A stretch of 25,981 nucleotides of DNA from AA29 sp041481445 (GCA_041481445.1 JBGPBV010000096.1:1-25981), one strand, 5' to 3'; shown: positions 15,348 through 23,003, counted from the stretch's first letter. Made by a program: numbers and translations. The notes: generated by a model not told the origin, from the letters alone.

Positions 15348-16070
15348 TTGCCCATCCAGGTCGTCCTCGTCCGGCCGGAGTCACCGGCCAACGTCGGCGC
15401 CGTCGCCCGCGTGATCCGCAGCACCGGTCTGGACGGGCTGCGCCTGGTCGCGCCCGGGGACTGGCGCACCGTGGAGTGCTGGCGCACCGCCTGGGGCAGC
15501 CAGGAGGTCCTCGAGGACGCGCGCGTCTTCGCGGACCTGCCCGCCGCCATCGGCGACGCTCGGGTGGCGATGGCGTTCTCCGGGCGGCGCGACAAGGGCG
15601 TGGCCCTCCTCGACGTGCGCGAGGCCGCCGCCGAGATCGCGGGGCCGGGCCCCGAGACGGCCTGCCTGGTCTTCGGGCCCGAGACCTCCGGCCTCACCCA
15701 GGACGAGATGGCTCTCTGCGGCTCTCGCGTGCTCATCCCGACCCACCACGGCCAGCCGTCGCTGAACCTCTCGCACGCGGTGATGGTCGCGGCCTACGAG
15801 GTCTTCCGGGCCCGCTCGCGGCCGGCGCCCCTGCCGCGCCGGGCCAGCCACGGCGAGAAGGACGCCATGCTCGAGCGCCTGCGCGAGGGGCTCCTCGCCG
15901 CCGGGGCGCTGCCCGACGTGAACACCGACCGCTACTTCCGGGAGTGGCGCGCCCTCTTCGCCCGCGCCCTTCTCACGCCCAAGGAGGTCCGCCTGCTCGA
16001 GCACCTCGGCCGCAAGCTCTCCCGGCGCGGCTCGGTCGTCACGGAAGTGGACGCGGCGGACGAGGAGTGA
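15348..16070 (+). CDS. TrmJ-like tRNA 2'-O-methyltransferase (SPOUT/TrmH family)
   Basis: 240-aa SPOUT methyltransferase, probably the enzyme that 2'-O-methylates residue 32 of tRNAs using S-adenosylmethionine. Motif 1 is SPANVGAVARVIRSTG (N15, R21), motif 2 is FGPETSGLT (109-117) and motif 3 is SLNLSHAVMV (138-147); together they form the trefoil-knot cofactor site. The C-terminal helical part matches TrmJ rather than the longer TrmH or RlmB proteins. The start is a TTG at 15348, 12 nt after the CBS gene, with only a weak GGCGGG as ribosome-binding site; the conserved IQVVLVRPESPAN begins right there. An alternative is another SpoU-family RNA methylase. Confidence 0.87.
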   Translation: MPIQVVLVRPESPANVGAVARVIRSTGLDGLRLVAPGDWRTVECWRTAWGSQEVLEDARVFADLPAAIGDARVAMAFSGRRDKGVALLDVREAAAEIAGPGPETACLVFGPETSGLTQDEMALCGSRVLIPTHHGQPSLNLSHAVMVAAYEVFRARSRPAPLPRRASHGEKDAMLERLREGLLAAGALPDVNTDRYFREWRALFARALLTPKEVRLLEHLGRKLSRRGSVVTEVDAADEE

Positions 16071-16071
16071 C

Positions 16072-16308
16072 GTGGCGGACGAGGAGAAGCCTTTCGAGGA
16101 CGTGCGGATGACCGCGGGCGGCTTCTCGCTGCCCCTCCTGAAGTGGCGCGAGCTGCTGTTCGTGGGCGCGCTGCGGGCGGAGGGGGAGGCGTTCGTGCGC
16201 GACTCCTCGCGCCCCCTGCCGCCGTTCCGCCGCGATGACCTCTTCCCGGAAGGCCAGCGCTTCGCGGCCGCGCAGGTGGGCGGCCGCGTCGTGCTCCGCC
16301 GCCTCTGA
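16072..16308 (+). CDS. Small hypothetical protein
   Basis: 78-aa ORF with a GTG start one base after the TrmJ stop. I do not recognise it. The sequence has a mildly hydrophobic centre (FSLPLLKWRELLFVGAL) and a charged remainder, without Cys or a signal peptide. The tight spacing behind TrmJ and GC-rich third codon positions favour a real gene. It ends the plus-strand group and converges with the DUF1624 gene. Confidence 0.55.
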   Translation: MADEEKPFEDVRMTAGGFSLPLLKWRELLFVGALRAEGEAFVRDSSRPLPPFRRDDLFPEGQRFAAAQVGGRVVLRRL

Positions 16309-16336
16309 TCCCCCGCTCGGGCGCGCGCCGGATCAG
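16305..16336. terminator. Inverted repeat spanning both stops of a convergent pair
   Basis: CTGATCC (16305-16311) and GGATCAG (16330-16336) are perfect 7-bp arms with an 18-nt GC-rich loop. As at 9453-9474, each arm contains one of the two convergent TGA stops. There is no T-tract, so any termination function is tentative. Confidence 0.3.
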
Positions 16337-17448
16337 GCCTTGGCCAGCGCGCCTCCGCCGAGCCGCCAGCCGCCCGCGCTGGTCCGGGCCCAGGACAACC
16401 CGAGCATGGCCAGGGCGAGGACGGCGACTCCGGTGAGCGCCTGCTCGATGGAGAGCGTCCCGCGCAGGGCGGGCGCGACCCATCGGCCGTACACGATCTC
16501 GAGGTGCACCCAGTAGATGAGCAGGCTGGTGCGGCCCATCTGGCGCAGCGCGCTCGGCCCGGGCAGCTTGTCCATCACGTAGGCGAGGCCGAAGACGACC
16601 AGGGCGACTCCCGTCTTGATCGCGACGTAGCCCGCGCTCGTGTACCAGAAGTCGTAGGTCGGATAGAGACGAGGCCCGTGGCGATCCGCGGCCAGCGCGG
16701 CGGGGATGGCCGCCGCGCCCACCGCCGCCATCAGGGCGATCGTCCGCCCCTCCGACGCCTGCGCGCGAGCGCGGGCCAGGACCACGCCACACACGGCGCC
16801 GGCGGCGGCGTAGGCGGCCCAGGGGAAGACGGGGAAGAGGGTGTCGGGCACGCGGCCGGTCAGGTAGCCGGCCAGCGGCACCGGCCATCCCCGCCACCAC
16901 GCCCCGTCCCAGACGAGGGGCGTGGCCAGCGCGACCGCGGCGGCCAGGCCGAGGCAGGCCAGGACGCGGCCGCGCGCCGTCGCCGGGCCCAGCGCCACCG
17001 CCACCAGGAGCAGCGAGACCGCGATGCAGTTGAGGACGTCCACCTTCAGGAGGTCGGCCCACCGTCCGAAACCCCCGCTGGCCAGCATCCAGGCGCGGAA
17101 CAGGAACGCATAGCCGAGGACGGTGAGCCCCCGGCGCAGGCCGCGCCGCCGCACCTCGGCACCGTCGGCGCCCTTGTCGCGCTCCCTCTCCGCCACCAGC
17201 GCGGCCGAGACACCGGCCAGGAACAGGAACAGCGTGGCCGGATAGCCCCCCGCCAGCCGGCTCAGGCCGAACAGGCGCGTGCGGTAGTCCTCGGGAGTGG
17301 TCCAGGCGAAAACGCCGTGCGTGTTGATCATCCCCAGGACGGCCAGGCCGCGCGCCCAGTCGAGATACGTGAGCCGAGCCGCCCGGCCCGGCGCAGATGG
17401 GGAGCCGGTCACGCCCCAAGCGTAGCCGAACCCGGGAAAACCGGTCAT
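16333..17448 (-). CDS. DUF1624/HGSNAT-type membrane acyltransferase-like protein
   Basis: 371-aa polytopic inner-membrane protein with about eight to ten hydrophobic segments. The N-terminal signature RLTYLDWARGLAVLGMINTH (26-45) matches the DUF1624/heparan-alpha-glucosaminide N-acetyltransferase catalytic family, where a conserved His near the first helix (H44 here) takes part in acetyl transfer. Bacterial relatives (YeiB and similar) are mostly uncharacterised, so cell-surface sugar acylation is only a possibility. I chose the ATG at 17448, with AAGG about nine bases upstream; an internal GTG at residue 13 would also be possible. It diverges from the poly(A) polymerase gene across only 36 bp. 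Confidence 0.82.
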   Translation of the reverse strand: MTGFPGFGYAWGVTGSPSAPGRAARLTYLDWARGLAVLGMINTHGVFAWTTPEDYRTRLFGLSRLAGGYPATLFLFLAGVSAALVAERERDKGADGAEVRRRGLRRGLTVLGYAFLFRAWMLASGGFGRWADLLKVDVLNCIAVSLLLVAVALGPATARGRVLACLGLAAAVALATPLVWDGAWWRGWPVPLAGYLTGRVPDTLFPVFPWAAYAAAGAVCGVVLARARAQASEGRTIALMAAVGAAAIPAALAADRHGPRLYPTYDFWYTSAGYVAIKTGVALVVFGLAYVMDKLPGPSALRQMGRTSLLIYWVHLEIVYGRWVAPALRGTLSIEQALTGVAVLALAMLGLSWARTSAGGWRLGGGALAKA

Positions 17449-17484
17449 AATCCGGCCTTCGAGGTCGCCCCCCGCCCCACCAAC

Positions 17485-18858
17485 ATGCCCCGCGTACTGC
17501 CGAGGCCCGAGCACAACGTCTCCCGCAAGGACATCGATCCCGATGCCCTGAAGGTCCTCTATCGCCTGAAGAACCGCGGCTACAAGGCCTACCTCGTGGG
17601 CGGGGGCGTGCGCGACCTGCTGCTGAGCCGCCGGCCGAAGGACTTCGACATCGGCACCGACGCCCACCCGCAGCAGGTCAAGAAGCTCTTCCGGAACTGC
17701 TTCGTGATCGGCCGGCGGTTCCGCCTCTGCCACGTGCGCTTCGGCCGGAAGGTGGTCGAGGTCTCGACCTTCCGCCGCCAGGCCCCGCCGGAGGAGGGGG
17801 ACACGCTCATCCGCCGCGACAACACGTTCGGGACGCCCGAGGAGGACGCCTTCCGCCGCGACTTCACCGTGAACGCGCTCTTCTACGACATCGCCACCTT
17901 CTCGGTGATCGACTACGTGGGGGGGCTGGAGGACCTGCAGGACCGCCTCATCCGCACCATCGGCGACCCCGAGGTCCGCCTCCGCGAGGACCCCGTGCGC
18001 ATGCTGCGGGCGGTCGCGCTGGCCGCGCGCCTGGGCTTCACCATCGACCGCGACACCCTCGAGGCGGTGCGCGCGCTGCGCGGCGAGATCGTGAAGAGCA
18101 GCCCCGCGCGCATCCTCGACGAGATCTACAAGATCCTGCGCCAGGGCGCCTCGCGCCAGACCTTCCAGCTCCTGCACGACGTGGGCCTGCTCGCCTACCT
18201 GCTGCCGGAAGCGGACCAGGCCATCGCCGACCAGGGGGAGCGGCTGCTGGGCAGCCTGGCCCGGCTGGACGACTACCGCAACGCCGGCCTGGCTTCCGCC
18301 GACGAGCTCACGAACCCGCTCCTGATGGGCACGCTGCTCGTCCCCCTCGGCGTGCCGCTGCGGCGGGCGGCGGCGGCCGCGGCCATGGGCCGGCGCCGCG
18401 ACGGCGACGGCGAGCCGCCGGACGAGCCTCTCGACGTGGCGGCGGAGATCGAAGCGCTGGGCGCGGACGAGGACGAGGAGCCGGCCAGCGGTCCGGCCGC
18501 GCTCGTCCTGCCGTTCGCCCGCAAGGACCTCGACCGGCTCCGCCTCGTCCTCGCCGCGCAGAGCCGGCTGCGCGAGGTGCACACGTCGCCGAAGGTCAAG
18601 CACCTCCTGGCCGGCCGCGGCTACCTCGAGGAGGCGCTGCGCTGGATGGAGATCCACGGCGGCGTACAGGGGCAGGAGCTGGCCTCGTACTGGCGCCGTC
18701 TCGAGCTGGAGGCGCCGCCGGAAGGCGTCGCGGTCACCGGCGGCCCCGACGGCGCGGAGGGAGAGGGGGCCCGTCCTGCCCGCCCGCGCCGCCGCCGTCG
18801 CCGCCGTTCGCGGCGGCGACCCGGCTCGTCCTCGTCGACGCCTGTCCCCTCCGCCTGA
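17485..18858 (+). CDS. pcnB: Poly(A) polymerase (PcnB-like)
   Basis: 457-aa class II nucleotidyltransferase, probably the poly(A) polymerase that adds 3' tails to RNA and promotes decay. GGGVRDLLLSRRPKDFDIGTD (39-59) contains the catalytic metal-binding D53 and D55. VIGRRFRLCHV (74-84) matches the signature that separates bacterial poly(A) polymerases from CCA-adding enzymes, and RRDFTVNALFYD (124-135) follows. An Arg-rich C-terminal tail (434-445) is typical of PcnB. Unusual is a low-complexity acidic insertion (about 302-338, with GADEDEEPAS). No Shine-Dalgarno sequence precedes ATG 17485 at normal distance. tRNA nucleotidyltransferase is the alternative but less likely. Confidence 0.87.
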   Translation: MPRVLPRPEHNVSRKDIDPDALKVLYRLKNRGYKAYLVGGGVRDLLLSRRPKDFDIGTDAHPQQVKKLFRNCFVIGRRFRLCHVRFGRKVVEVSTFRRQAPPEEGDTLIRRDNTFGTPEEDAFRRDFTVNALFYDIATFSVIDYVGGLEDLQDRLIRTIGDPEVRLREDPVRMLRAVALAARLGFTIDRDTLEAVRALRGEIVKSSPARILDEIYKILRQGASRQTFQLLHDVGLLAYLLPEADQAIADQGERLLGSLARLDDYRNAGLASADELTNPLLMGTLLVPLGVPLRRAAAAAAMGRRRDGDGEPPDEPLDVAAEIEALGADEDEEPASGPAALVLPFARKDLDRLRLVLAAQSRLREVHTSPKVKHLLAGRGYLEEALRWMEIHGGVQGQELASYWRRLELEAPPEGVAVTGGPDGAEGEGARPARPRRRRRRRSRRRPGSSSSTPVPSA

Positions 18859-18860
18859 CC

Positions 18861-18914
18861 ATGGCCCGCCTGTCCGAAGCGGAAGCGCGCACCCGGCCGG
18901 CCATCGACAAGTGA
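18861..18914 (+). CDS. Possible 17-codon leader ORF overlapping rfbD
   Basis: An ATG two bases after the pcnB stop opens a 17-codon frame, MARLSEAEARTRPAIDK, whose TGA overlaps the GTG start of the next gene as GTGA. The rfbD start itself has no Shine-Dalgarno sequence, so ribosomes finishing this short frame could re-initiate there. It may instead be a relict N-terminus of a lost gene, or chance. No homology is recognised. Confidence 0.3.
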   Translation: MARLSEAEARTRPAIDK

Positions 18915-19756
18915 GGGCGCTCGTGACGGGAGCGGGCGGCCAGCTCGGCCGCGCGCTCACCGCCCTCCTCGGCGATCGCCTCGTGTTCGGGCCCACTCGC
19001 GGCGAGCTCGACGTCACCGACGCCGAACAGGTTCGCATCACGATCACCCGGCACCGTCCGGACGTCGTCATCAACGCGTCCGCCTACAACAAGGTGGACC
19101 TCGCCGAGTCCGAGCCGAAGGAGGCCCTGGCCGTCAACGCCGCCGGCGTCCTGAACCTTGCGCGCGCGGCGGCCGAAACGGGCGCGCTCTTCCTGCACGT
19201 CTCGACGGACTACGTATTCGACGGCCAGCTCTCGCGGCCCTACGTCGAGGACGACCGCCCACATCCGCTCGGGGTCTACGGCGTCTCCAAGCGCGCGGGG
19301 GAGATGATGGTGGAGGCGGTGGGCGGAGAGTCGCTCGTCGTGCGCACCAGCGGCGTCTTCGGCCCCGGGGGCAGCCGGGCCAAGGGAGGCTCGTTCGTGG
19401 ACCGCATCCTGGAGCGCGCGAAGAGCGGCGCCCCCCTCCGCGTGGTGGACGACCAGACCTTCGCCCCGACCTACGCGCCCGATCTGGCCAAGGCCCTCGT
19501 CGCCCTCGTCGAGAAGGGCGCGCGTGGCCTGGTGCACGTGACGAGCGACGGCGCCTGCACCTGGCACGACCTGGCGGTGGCGTCGCTGGAGGCGGCGGGC
19601 GTCGAGGCGACGGTTGAGCGCATCCGGACCTCCGACCTGGATCTGCCCGCGCGCCGCCCGCCGTACTCGGTGCTCTCGACCGCGCGCTATCGCGGCCTCG
19701 GCGGTCCGCCCCTCCGTTCGTGGCAGGCGGCGCTGGGCGAGATGCTCGGACGGTGA
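18911..19756 (+). CDS. rfbD: dTDP-4-dehydrorhamnose reductase
   Basis: 281-aa extended short-chain dehydrogenase, predicted to catalyse the last step of dTDP-L-rhamnose synthesis (NAD(P)H reduction of dTDP-4-keto-L-rhamnose). The GxxGxxG nucleotide site is VTGAGGQLG (5-13). The family-specific HVSTDYVFDG is at 96-105 and catalytic Y123-x-x-x-K127 is at 123-127. The usual substrate-loop features VYGVSKRAGE and FGPGG are present. Length is typical. The other rhamnose genes (rfbA, B, C) are not in the window, so it is a stand-alone copy. The start is a GTG at 18911 overlapping a tiny upstream ORF, and the stop overlaps the rhomboid start (GTGA). Confidence 0.9.
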   Translation: MRALVTGAGGQLGRALTALLGDRLVFGPTRGELDVTDAEQVRITITRHRPDVVINASAYNKVDLAESEPKEALAVNAAGVLNLARAAAETGALFLHVSTDYVFDGQLSRPYVEDDRPHPLGVYGVSKRAGEMMVEAVGGESLVVRTSGVFGPGGSRAKGGSFVDRILERAKSGAPLRVVDDQTFAPTYAPDLAKALVALVEKGARGLVHVTSDGACTWHDLAVASLEAAGVEATVERIRTSDLDLPARRPPYSVLSTARYRGLGGPPLRSWQAALGEMLGR

Positions 19757-20511
19757 TCCCGCTCCGCGACGACGTCCCCTCGCGCACCGTCCCCTACGTC
19801 AACTACGCCTTCATCGCCCTCAACGTGCTCGCGTTCCTGCTCGAGCTGTCGATGGGCGAGAACCTGCCGCGCTTCTTCGAGCAGGCCTCCGTCATCCCCG
19901 CTCTCTACACCGGGCGCGACCACTCGCTGGGCCTGGTGGAGGCGCTGGCCGACACCCTCAATCCCGACCTCGGCTTCCGCCTCGTCTTCAGCATGTTCCT
20001 GCACGGCGGCTTCGCGCACATCATCGGGAACATGCTCTACCTCTGGATCTTCGGCGACAACGTGGAGGACCGGCTCGGGCACCTCAAGTACGTCGTCTTC
20101 TATTTCGCCTGCGGATGGGCGGCCTCCTACGCGCACATCTGGTCCAGCCCGCGCTCGACCCTGCCGTCGATCGGCGCCTCCGGCGCGATCGCGGGCGTGC
20201 TCGGGGCCTACATCACGCTGTACCCGCAAGCGCGCGTGGTGACCCTGCTGCCCCTCGGGTTCTTCACGCAGCTCGTCAAGATCCCCGCCCTGTTCTTCCT
20301 CGGCTTCTGGTTCCTGCAGCAGTTCCTGATGGGCACGATGAGCCTGGGCGTGAGGACGGCGGACACGGGCGGGGGAGTGGCCTGGTGGGCGCACATCGGG
20401 GGGTTCGTGGCCGGCGTGGTGCTCGTGTGGGTGATGGGCGGACGGCGCTCCCGGCCGGTCGTCCGCGATCGCGACGAGTGGTACGAGGATCGCCCGCGCT
20501 GGTCGCATTGA
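19753..20511 (+). CDS. Rhomboid-family intramembrane serine protease
   Basis: 252-aa six-helix inner-membrane protease that cleaves transmembrane substrates. The first helix begins in VPYVNYAFIALNVLAFL. The conserved HGGFAHIIGNMLYLW (84-98) supplies H89 and N93, the nucleophile is S143 in GASGAIAG, and the catalytic His is H214 in WWAHIGGF. A long periplasmic first loop (about 35-75) and a charged C-terminal tail (RDRDEWYEDRPR) are typical of the bacterial YqgP/GlpG-unlike subgroup. The GTG start overlaps the rfbD stop (GTGA), so it is translationally coupled to it. Its stop codon lies inside the promoter of the following tRNA genes. Confidence 0.92.
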   Translation: MIPLRDDVPSRTVPYVNYAFIALNVLAFLLELSMGENLPRFFEQASVIPALYTGRDHSLGLVEALADTLNPDLGFRLVFSMFLHGGFAHIIGNMLYLWIFGDNVEDRLGHLKYVVFYFACGWAASYAHIWSSPRSTLPSIGASGAIAGVLGAYITLYPQARVVTLLPLGFFTQLVKIPALFFLGFWFLQQFLMGTMSLGVRTADTGGGVAWWAHIGGFVAGVVLVWVMGGRRSRPVVRDRDEWYEDRPRWSH

Positions 20512-20537
20512 CACTCGGCGACCCTGTCCAATAGACT
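20508..20537 (+). promoter_or_regulatory. Promoter of the tRNA-Val/tRNA-Asp pair
   Basis: A perfect TTGACA -35 (20508-20513) is followed after 18 bp by TAGACT (20532-20537) as -10, placing the start about ten bases before the first tRNA. The -35 overlaps the stop codon of the rhomboid gene. Confidence 0.65.
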
Positions 20538-20553
20538 TGCCTCTTGTCCCGCC

Positions 20554-20628
20554 GGGCGGTTAGCTCAGCGGTAGAGCATCGGTCTTACACACCGGGGGCC
20601 GCAGGTTCGAACCCTGCACCGCCCACCA
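20554..20628 (+). tRNA. tRNA-Val (anticodon UAC)
   Basis: A 75-nt cloverleaf. The acceptor stem GGGCGGT pairs with ACCGCCC, the D-arm contains TAGCTCAGCGGTAGAGC, the anticodon loop CTTACAC gives UAC, the T-arm is GCAGGTTCGAACCCTGC, and CCA is encoded. It reads valine GUA/GUG codons. Confidence 0.95.
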
Positions 20629-20674
20629 CCCGGGACCGGTTCTTCCGCCACAGTTGACCCCCAACCACCATCGC

Positions 20675-20751
<77 letters not shown>

Positions 20752-20762
20752 GTCCCCGTAAT

Positions 20763-20868
20763 CACGCGCATCGTTCGCGCCCGTCGGTGGCGACCTAAGT
20801 AGCGTGGAGGTCGCGGGCGTGCCGTCATCCGCGATGGGGCGCGTTCGATCCCGTTGGCGTACGCTCTC
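20763..20868. repeat. Direct repeat copy A, 3' of the cupin gene
   Basis: The core at 20770-20868 (99 bp) matches copy B at 21391-21489 without gaps; I count about nine mismatches. Weaker similarity continues to about 20763. It begins 11 nt after the cupin stop codon (minus direction) and ends shortly before the tRNA-Asp 3' end. It contains a hairpin, GCGACCT (20790-20796) with AGGTCGC (20808-20814). Confidence 0.85.
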
Positions 20869-20879
20869 CAGCGGCAACG

Positions 20880-21338
20880 CTACTTACTGGCAGGGATGGG
20901 TTTGTAGTCGAACTTTCCCTTGCCTTCTTGATAGAACACGCAATCGCTTCCGGCCCGACAGCCGCTCACGTGCACCCAATTGGCAGGTAGCATCACGACC
21001 GACCCCGGCCCGAAGTCCTTCGCCGATGCCGCGTCGGCTCCCGTATACAAAACGCCACTGATGATCACATTCGTGATTTCACTACTGTGCGCATGAAGCG
21101 GATTGTCGGTTCCGCCTGGTACCCTGCGCATTTGCGTGTACTGCCCCACTCTAGGATCTCCCGAGAGAACGGCGAACTGCGTACCCTTCCTCTCGGGGAG
21201 CTCCCTCCACTTCAGCTCAGCGAAAGACACCATCATCGGTGCCTTCTCGCTCTCCGCCGGCGCAGCCGTACTCACGGCCCGATGAGCCGGCGTCGCCGCA
21301 AGACTACCAGCTACGAGACTCAAGAAGAGACGATTCAT
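20880..21338 (-). CDS. Exported small cupin protein
   Basis: 152-aa single-domain cupin with an N-terminal signal peptide (MNRLFLSLVAGSLAATPAHRA). The cupin metal ligands are visible: H82, H84 and E87 in LHAHSSEITNVIISG, and H123 in LPANWVHVSG; a C127/C133 pair could form a disulfide. The chemical role is unknown; such proteins can be dioxygenase-like, storage or sensor proteins. The start ATG 21338 has GGGAGG about five bases upstream. Its stop is 11 nt from repeat copy A and its start 52 nt from copy B, so the whole gene is bracketed by the direct repeats. Base composition is lower in GC than the chromosome to its left. Confidence 0.85.
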   Translation of the reverse strand: MNRLFLSLVAGSLAATPAHRAVSTAAPAESEKAPMMVSFAELKWRELPERKGTQFAVLSGDPRVGQYTQMRRVPGGTDNPLHAHSSEITNVIISGVLYTGADAASAKDFGPGSVVMLPANWVHVSGCRAGSDCVFYQEGKGKFDYKPIPASK

Positions 21339-21383
21339 CTGGACCTCCCTCTCACCTGCTTAAACGTTCCGATGTCGGCCGAA

Positions 21384-21489
21384 CACACGTATCGTTGGCG
21401 CCCGTCGATGGCGACCTCAGTGGCGTGGAGGTCGCGGGTGTGCCCTCATCCGCGATGGGGTGCGTTCGATCCCGTTGGCGTCCGCTGTC
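21384..21489. repeat. Direct repeat copy B, 3' of the haloperoxidase-like gene
   Basis: This is the second copy (core 21391-21489) of the about 99-bp repeat. It begins 11 nt after the stop codon of the haloperoxidase-like gene, the same spacing as copy A behind the cupin gene. The internal hairpin is extended here to 8 bp, GCGACCTC (21411-21418) with GAGGTCGC (21428-21435). Confidence 0.85.
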
Positions 21490-21500
21490 ACGAGCACGGA

Positions 21501-22751
21501 TCAGAAGGCTTCGCAATGAGGGTGCTTCAGCGGTTGCAGAACGCGACGGAACGTCCAGTGGCCGACGTGGCGGCCGAGGTGGGCGCCGTCGCGGACGGAG
21601 CTGCGGTAGTGGAACCCGATGTAGATGCGGGAGTCGCCGATCTCGTCGGCCAGGGCCTGGAAGCTGCGGTAGCTGCGGACCACCCCCGCCGGGCACGTCG
21701 AGGTCGCCGTGCTGAAGGCGATGTGCTTGCCAAAGAAGCTGGTCATGACCCTGGCCGCCGCATTGCTGACGACGGCGTGGGCCGACGGGTACTCCGGATG
21801 GAGCGGTGTCGGCCGCAAAGGCATCCAATCGGGGTCGGCCTCGGTCGCGTCGTTGCCGTCCGTATCCGCGAGGGGGATGGCCGTCACCGGCCGCCAGAAC
21901 CGATACGTGTACTTGCTGTCCCAGACGGCGATGTTGGCATCCACCATGGCCAGGTTCAGCAGGGCGAACAGCCGCGCATTCTCGACGAGGCCGGTCTGTT
22001 TCTGGGCCGACACGCTGCGCGCCACCCGATTCCACATCGGCAGCGGCGGCTCGGCGCCGCACAGCGCGATCTCGGTCTGCTCGGCCGTGCGTTCGGCACT
22101 GTCCACGCTTCCGAGCCGCTTGACTTCGTTGAAGTCCGCGGCCCATTCGTCGCTGCTCAGGCTCGGTGGACCCTCGGCCCGGAACTGGTCGCCGCGCCTG
22201 AGCACGAACGGCTTGACGAAGCGCAAGGCGGGGATGGCGGGATTCGCGAAGGTCGGCGGCGTGCGCTGGTACTCGCCAGGACCGCTGCCGAAGACGTAGG
22301 TGCCGTCCACGTCGGACCCGTCGGTGCTGCGCAGGGCGACGATCCGGCCAGCGACGGCCTCTCCCACCGCCAGGCCCTCTTCCTTGACCGGCCCGTCGGG
22401 AATCTGGGAGAGCGACGCCGACCGGGCTCCGTCGAGCAGGGCCGCCTGCCCGGGCAGCAACCGGATCAGCACGCCGTAGGCCGCCTGGACCGCCGCCGCC
22501 TCGATCGAGGCTTCCCCAGACGGTGACACCCGCACCGCGTACGCCTTGTACCGCGGCGCGACGGAGTTCACGGCGTCGTGGATCGCCGCGTGCACCATCG
22601 CCGCTACCCTCTGCTGCCGCTGGTTGGGGCTCGCCGCCACCGCCGCCTGCAGCGTGGTCAGGTTCCAGTCCGTCACGACGTCGGCCCGCACCGGCCCTGG
22701 CGAGCTGATCAGCGCCAGGAGCCCCACCGCGCCCTTGAGATATCGCCTCAT
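21501..22751 (-). CDS. Exported vanadium-dependent haloperoxidase / PAP2-like protein
   Basis: 416-aa protein with an N-terminal signal peptide (MRRYLKGAVGLLALISSPGPVRA) and an all-helical vanadate/phosphate-binding fold. Motifs in order are K280-YTYRFW-R287-P, the oxyanion site PSAH (322-325), and SRIYIGFH (374-381), which supply the Lys, Arg, Ser, His, Arg and axial His expected of bacterial vanadium haloperoxidase-like and PAP2 phosphatase enzymes. Length and the N-terminal region (MVHAAIHDAVNSVAPRYKAY) favour the haloperoxidase-like branch; whether it halogenates or dephosphorylates cannot be told. The ATG at 22751 has AGGAGG six bases upstream. The direct repeat copy B follows its stop by 11 nt. 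Confidence 0.88.
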   Translation of the reverse strand: MRRYLKGAVGLLALISSPGPVRADVVTDWNLTTLQAAVAASPNQRQQRVAAMVHAAIHDAVNSVAPRYKAYAVRVSPSGEASIEAAAVQAAYGVLIRLLPGQAALLDGARSASLSQIPDGPVKEEGLAVGEAVAGRIVALRSTDGSDVDGTYVFGSGPGEYQRTPPTFANPAIPALRFVKPFVLRRGDQFRAEGPPSLSSDEWAADFNEVKRLGSVDSAERTAEQTEIALCGAEPPLPMWNRVARSVSAQKQTGLVENARLFALLNLAMVDANIAVWDSKYTYRFWRPVTAIPLADTDGNDATEADPDWMPLRPTPLHPEYPSAHAVVSNAAARVMTSFFGKHIAFSTATSTCPAGVVRSYRSFQALADEIGDSRIYIGFHYRSSVRDGAHLGRHVGHWTFRRVLQPLKHPHCEAF

Positions 22752-23003
22752 CTTTCGCCTCCTCCTTCAACGCGGAGCCCGTGTCTCCGCTGGCGCCAAG
22801 GTTCGGCTCCGAGAGGGAGGCATTCAATGCACGGCAGCGCAACGGGAGATCACCTCTGGGTAACCCCCTATGTCACGCGATCCACGAGGCTTGCTGCGGG
22901 GCCTGAACGGGGATCAATCAAGGCACGCCATGTCGCAGGTCGCCACCCCGCGACGGATCCTCTGCTTCGGGTCACCGCGGCTTGAGGAGATGCGTCGCCG
23001 TGT

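Noticed and set aside
17449..19074. Minus-strand extension of the DUF1624 frame across the pcnB gene
   Set aside because: The translation is shadow-like and overlaps a well-supported pcnB; the acyltransferase signature starts just after ATG 17448.
20763..21489. Canonical integron attC sites
   Set aside because: The repeats sit where attC sites would, but I find no RYYYAAC ... GTTRRRY cores; the motif GCCAACG at both ends is in direct, not inverted, orientation, and no integrase is seen.
20763..21489. CRISPR array
   Set aside because: Only two copies about 620 bp apart, with a gene between them; repeat and spacing lengths are wrong.
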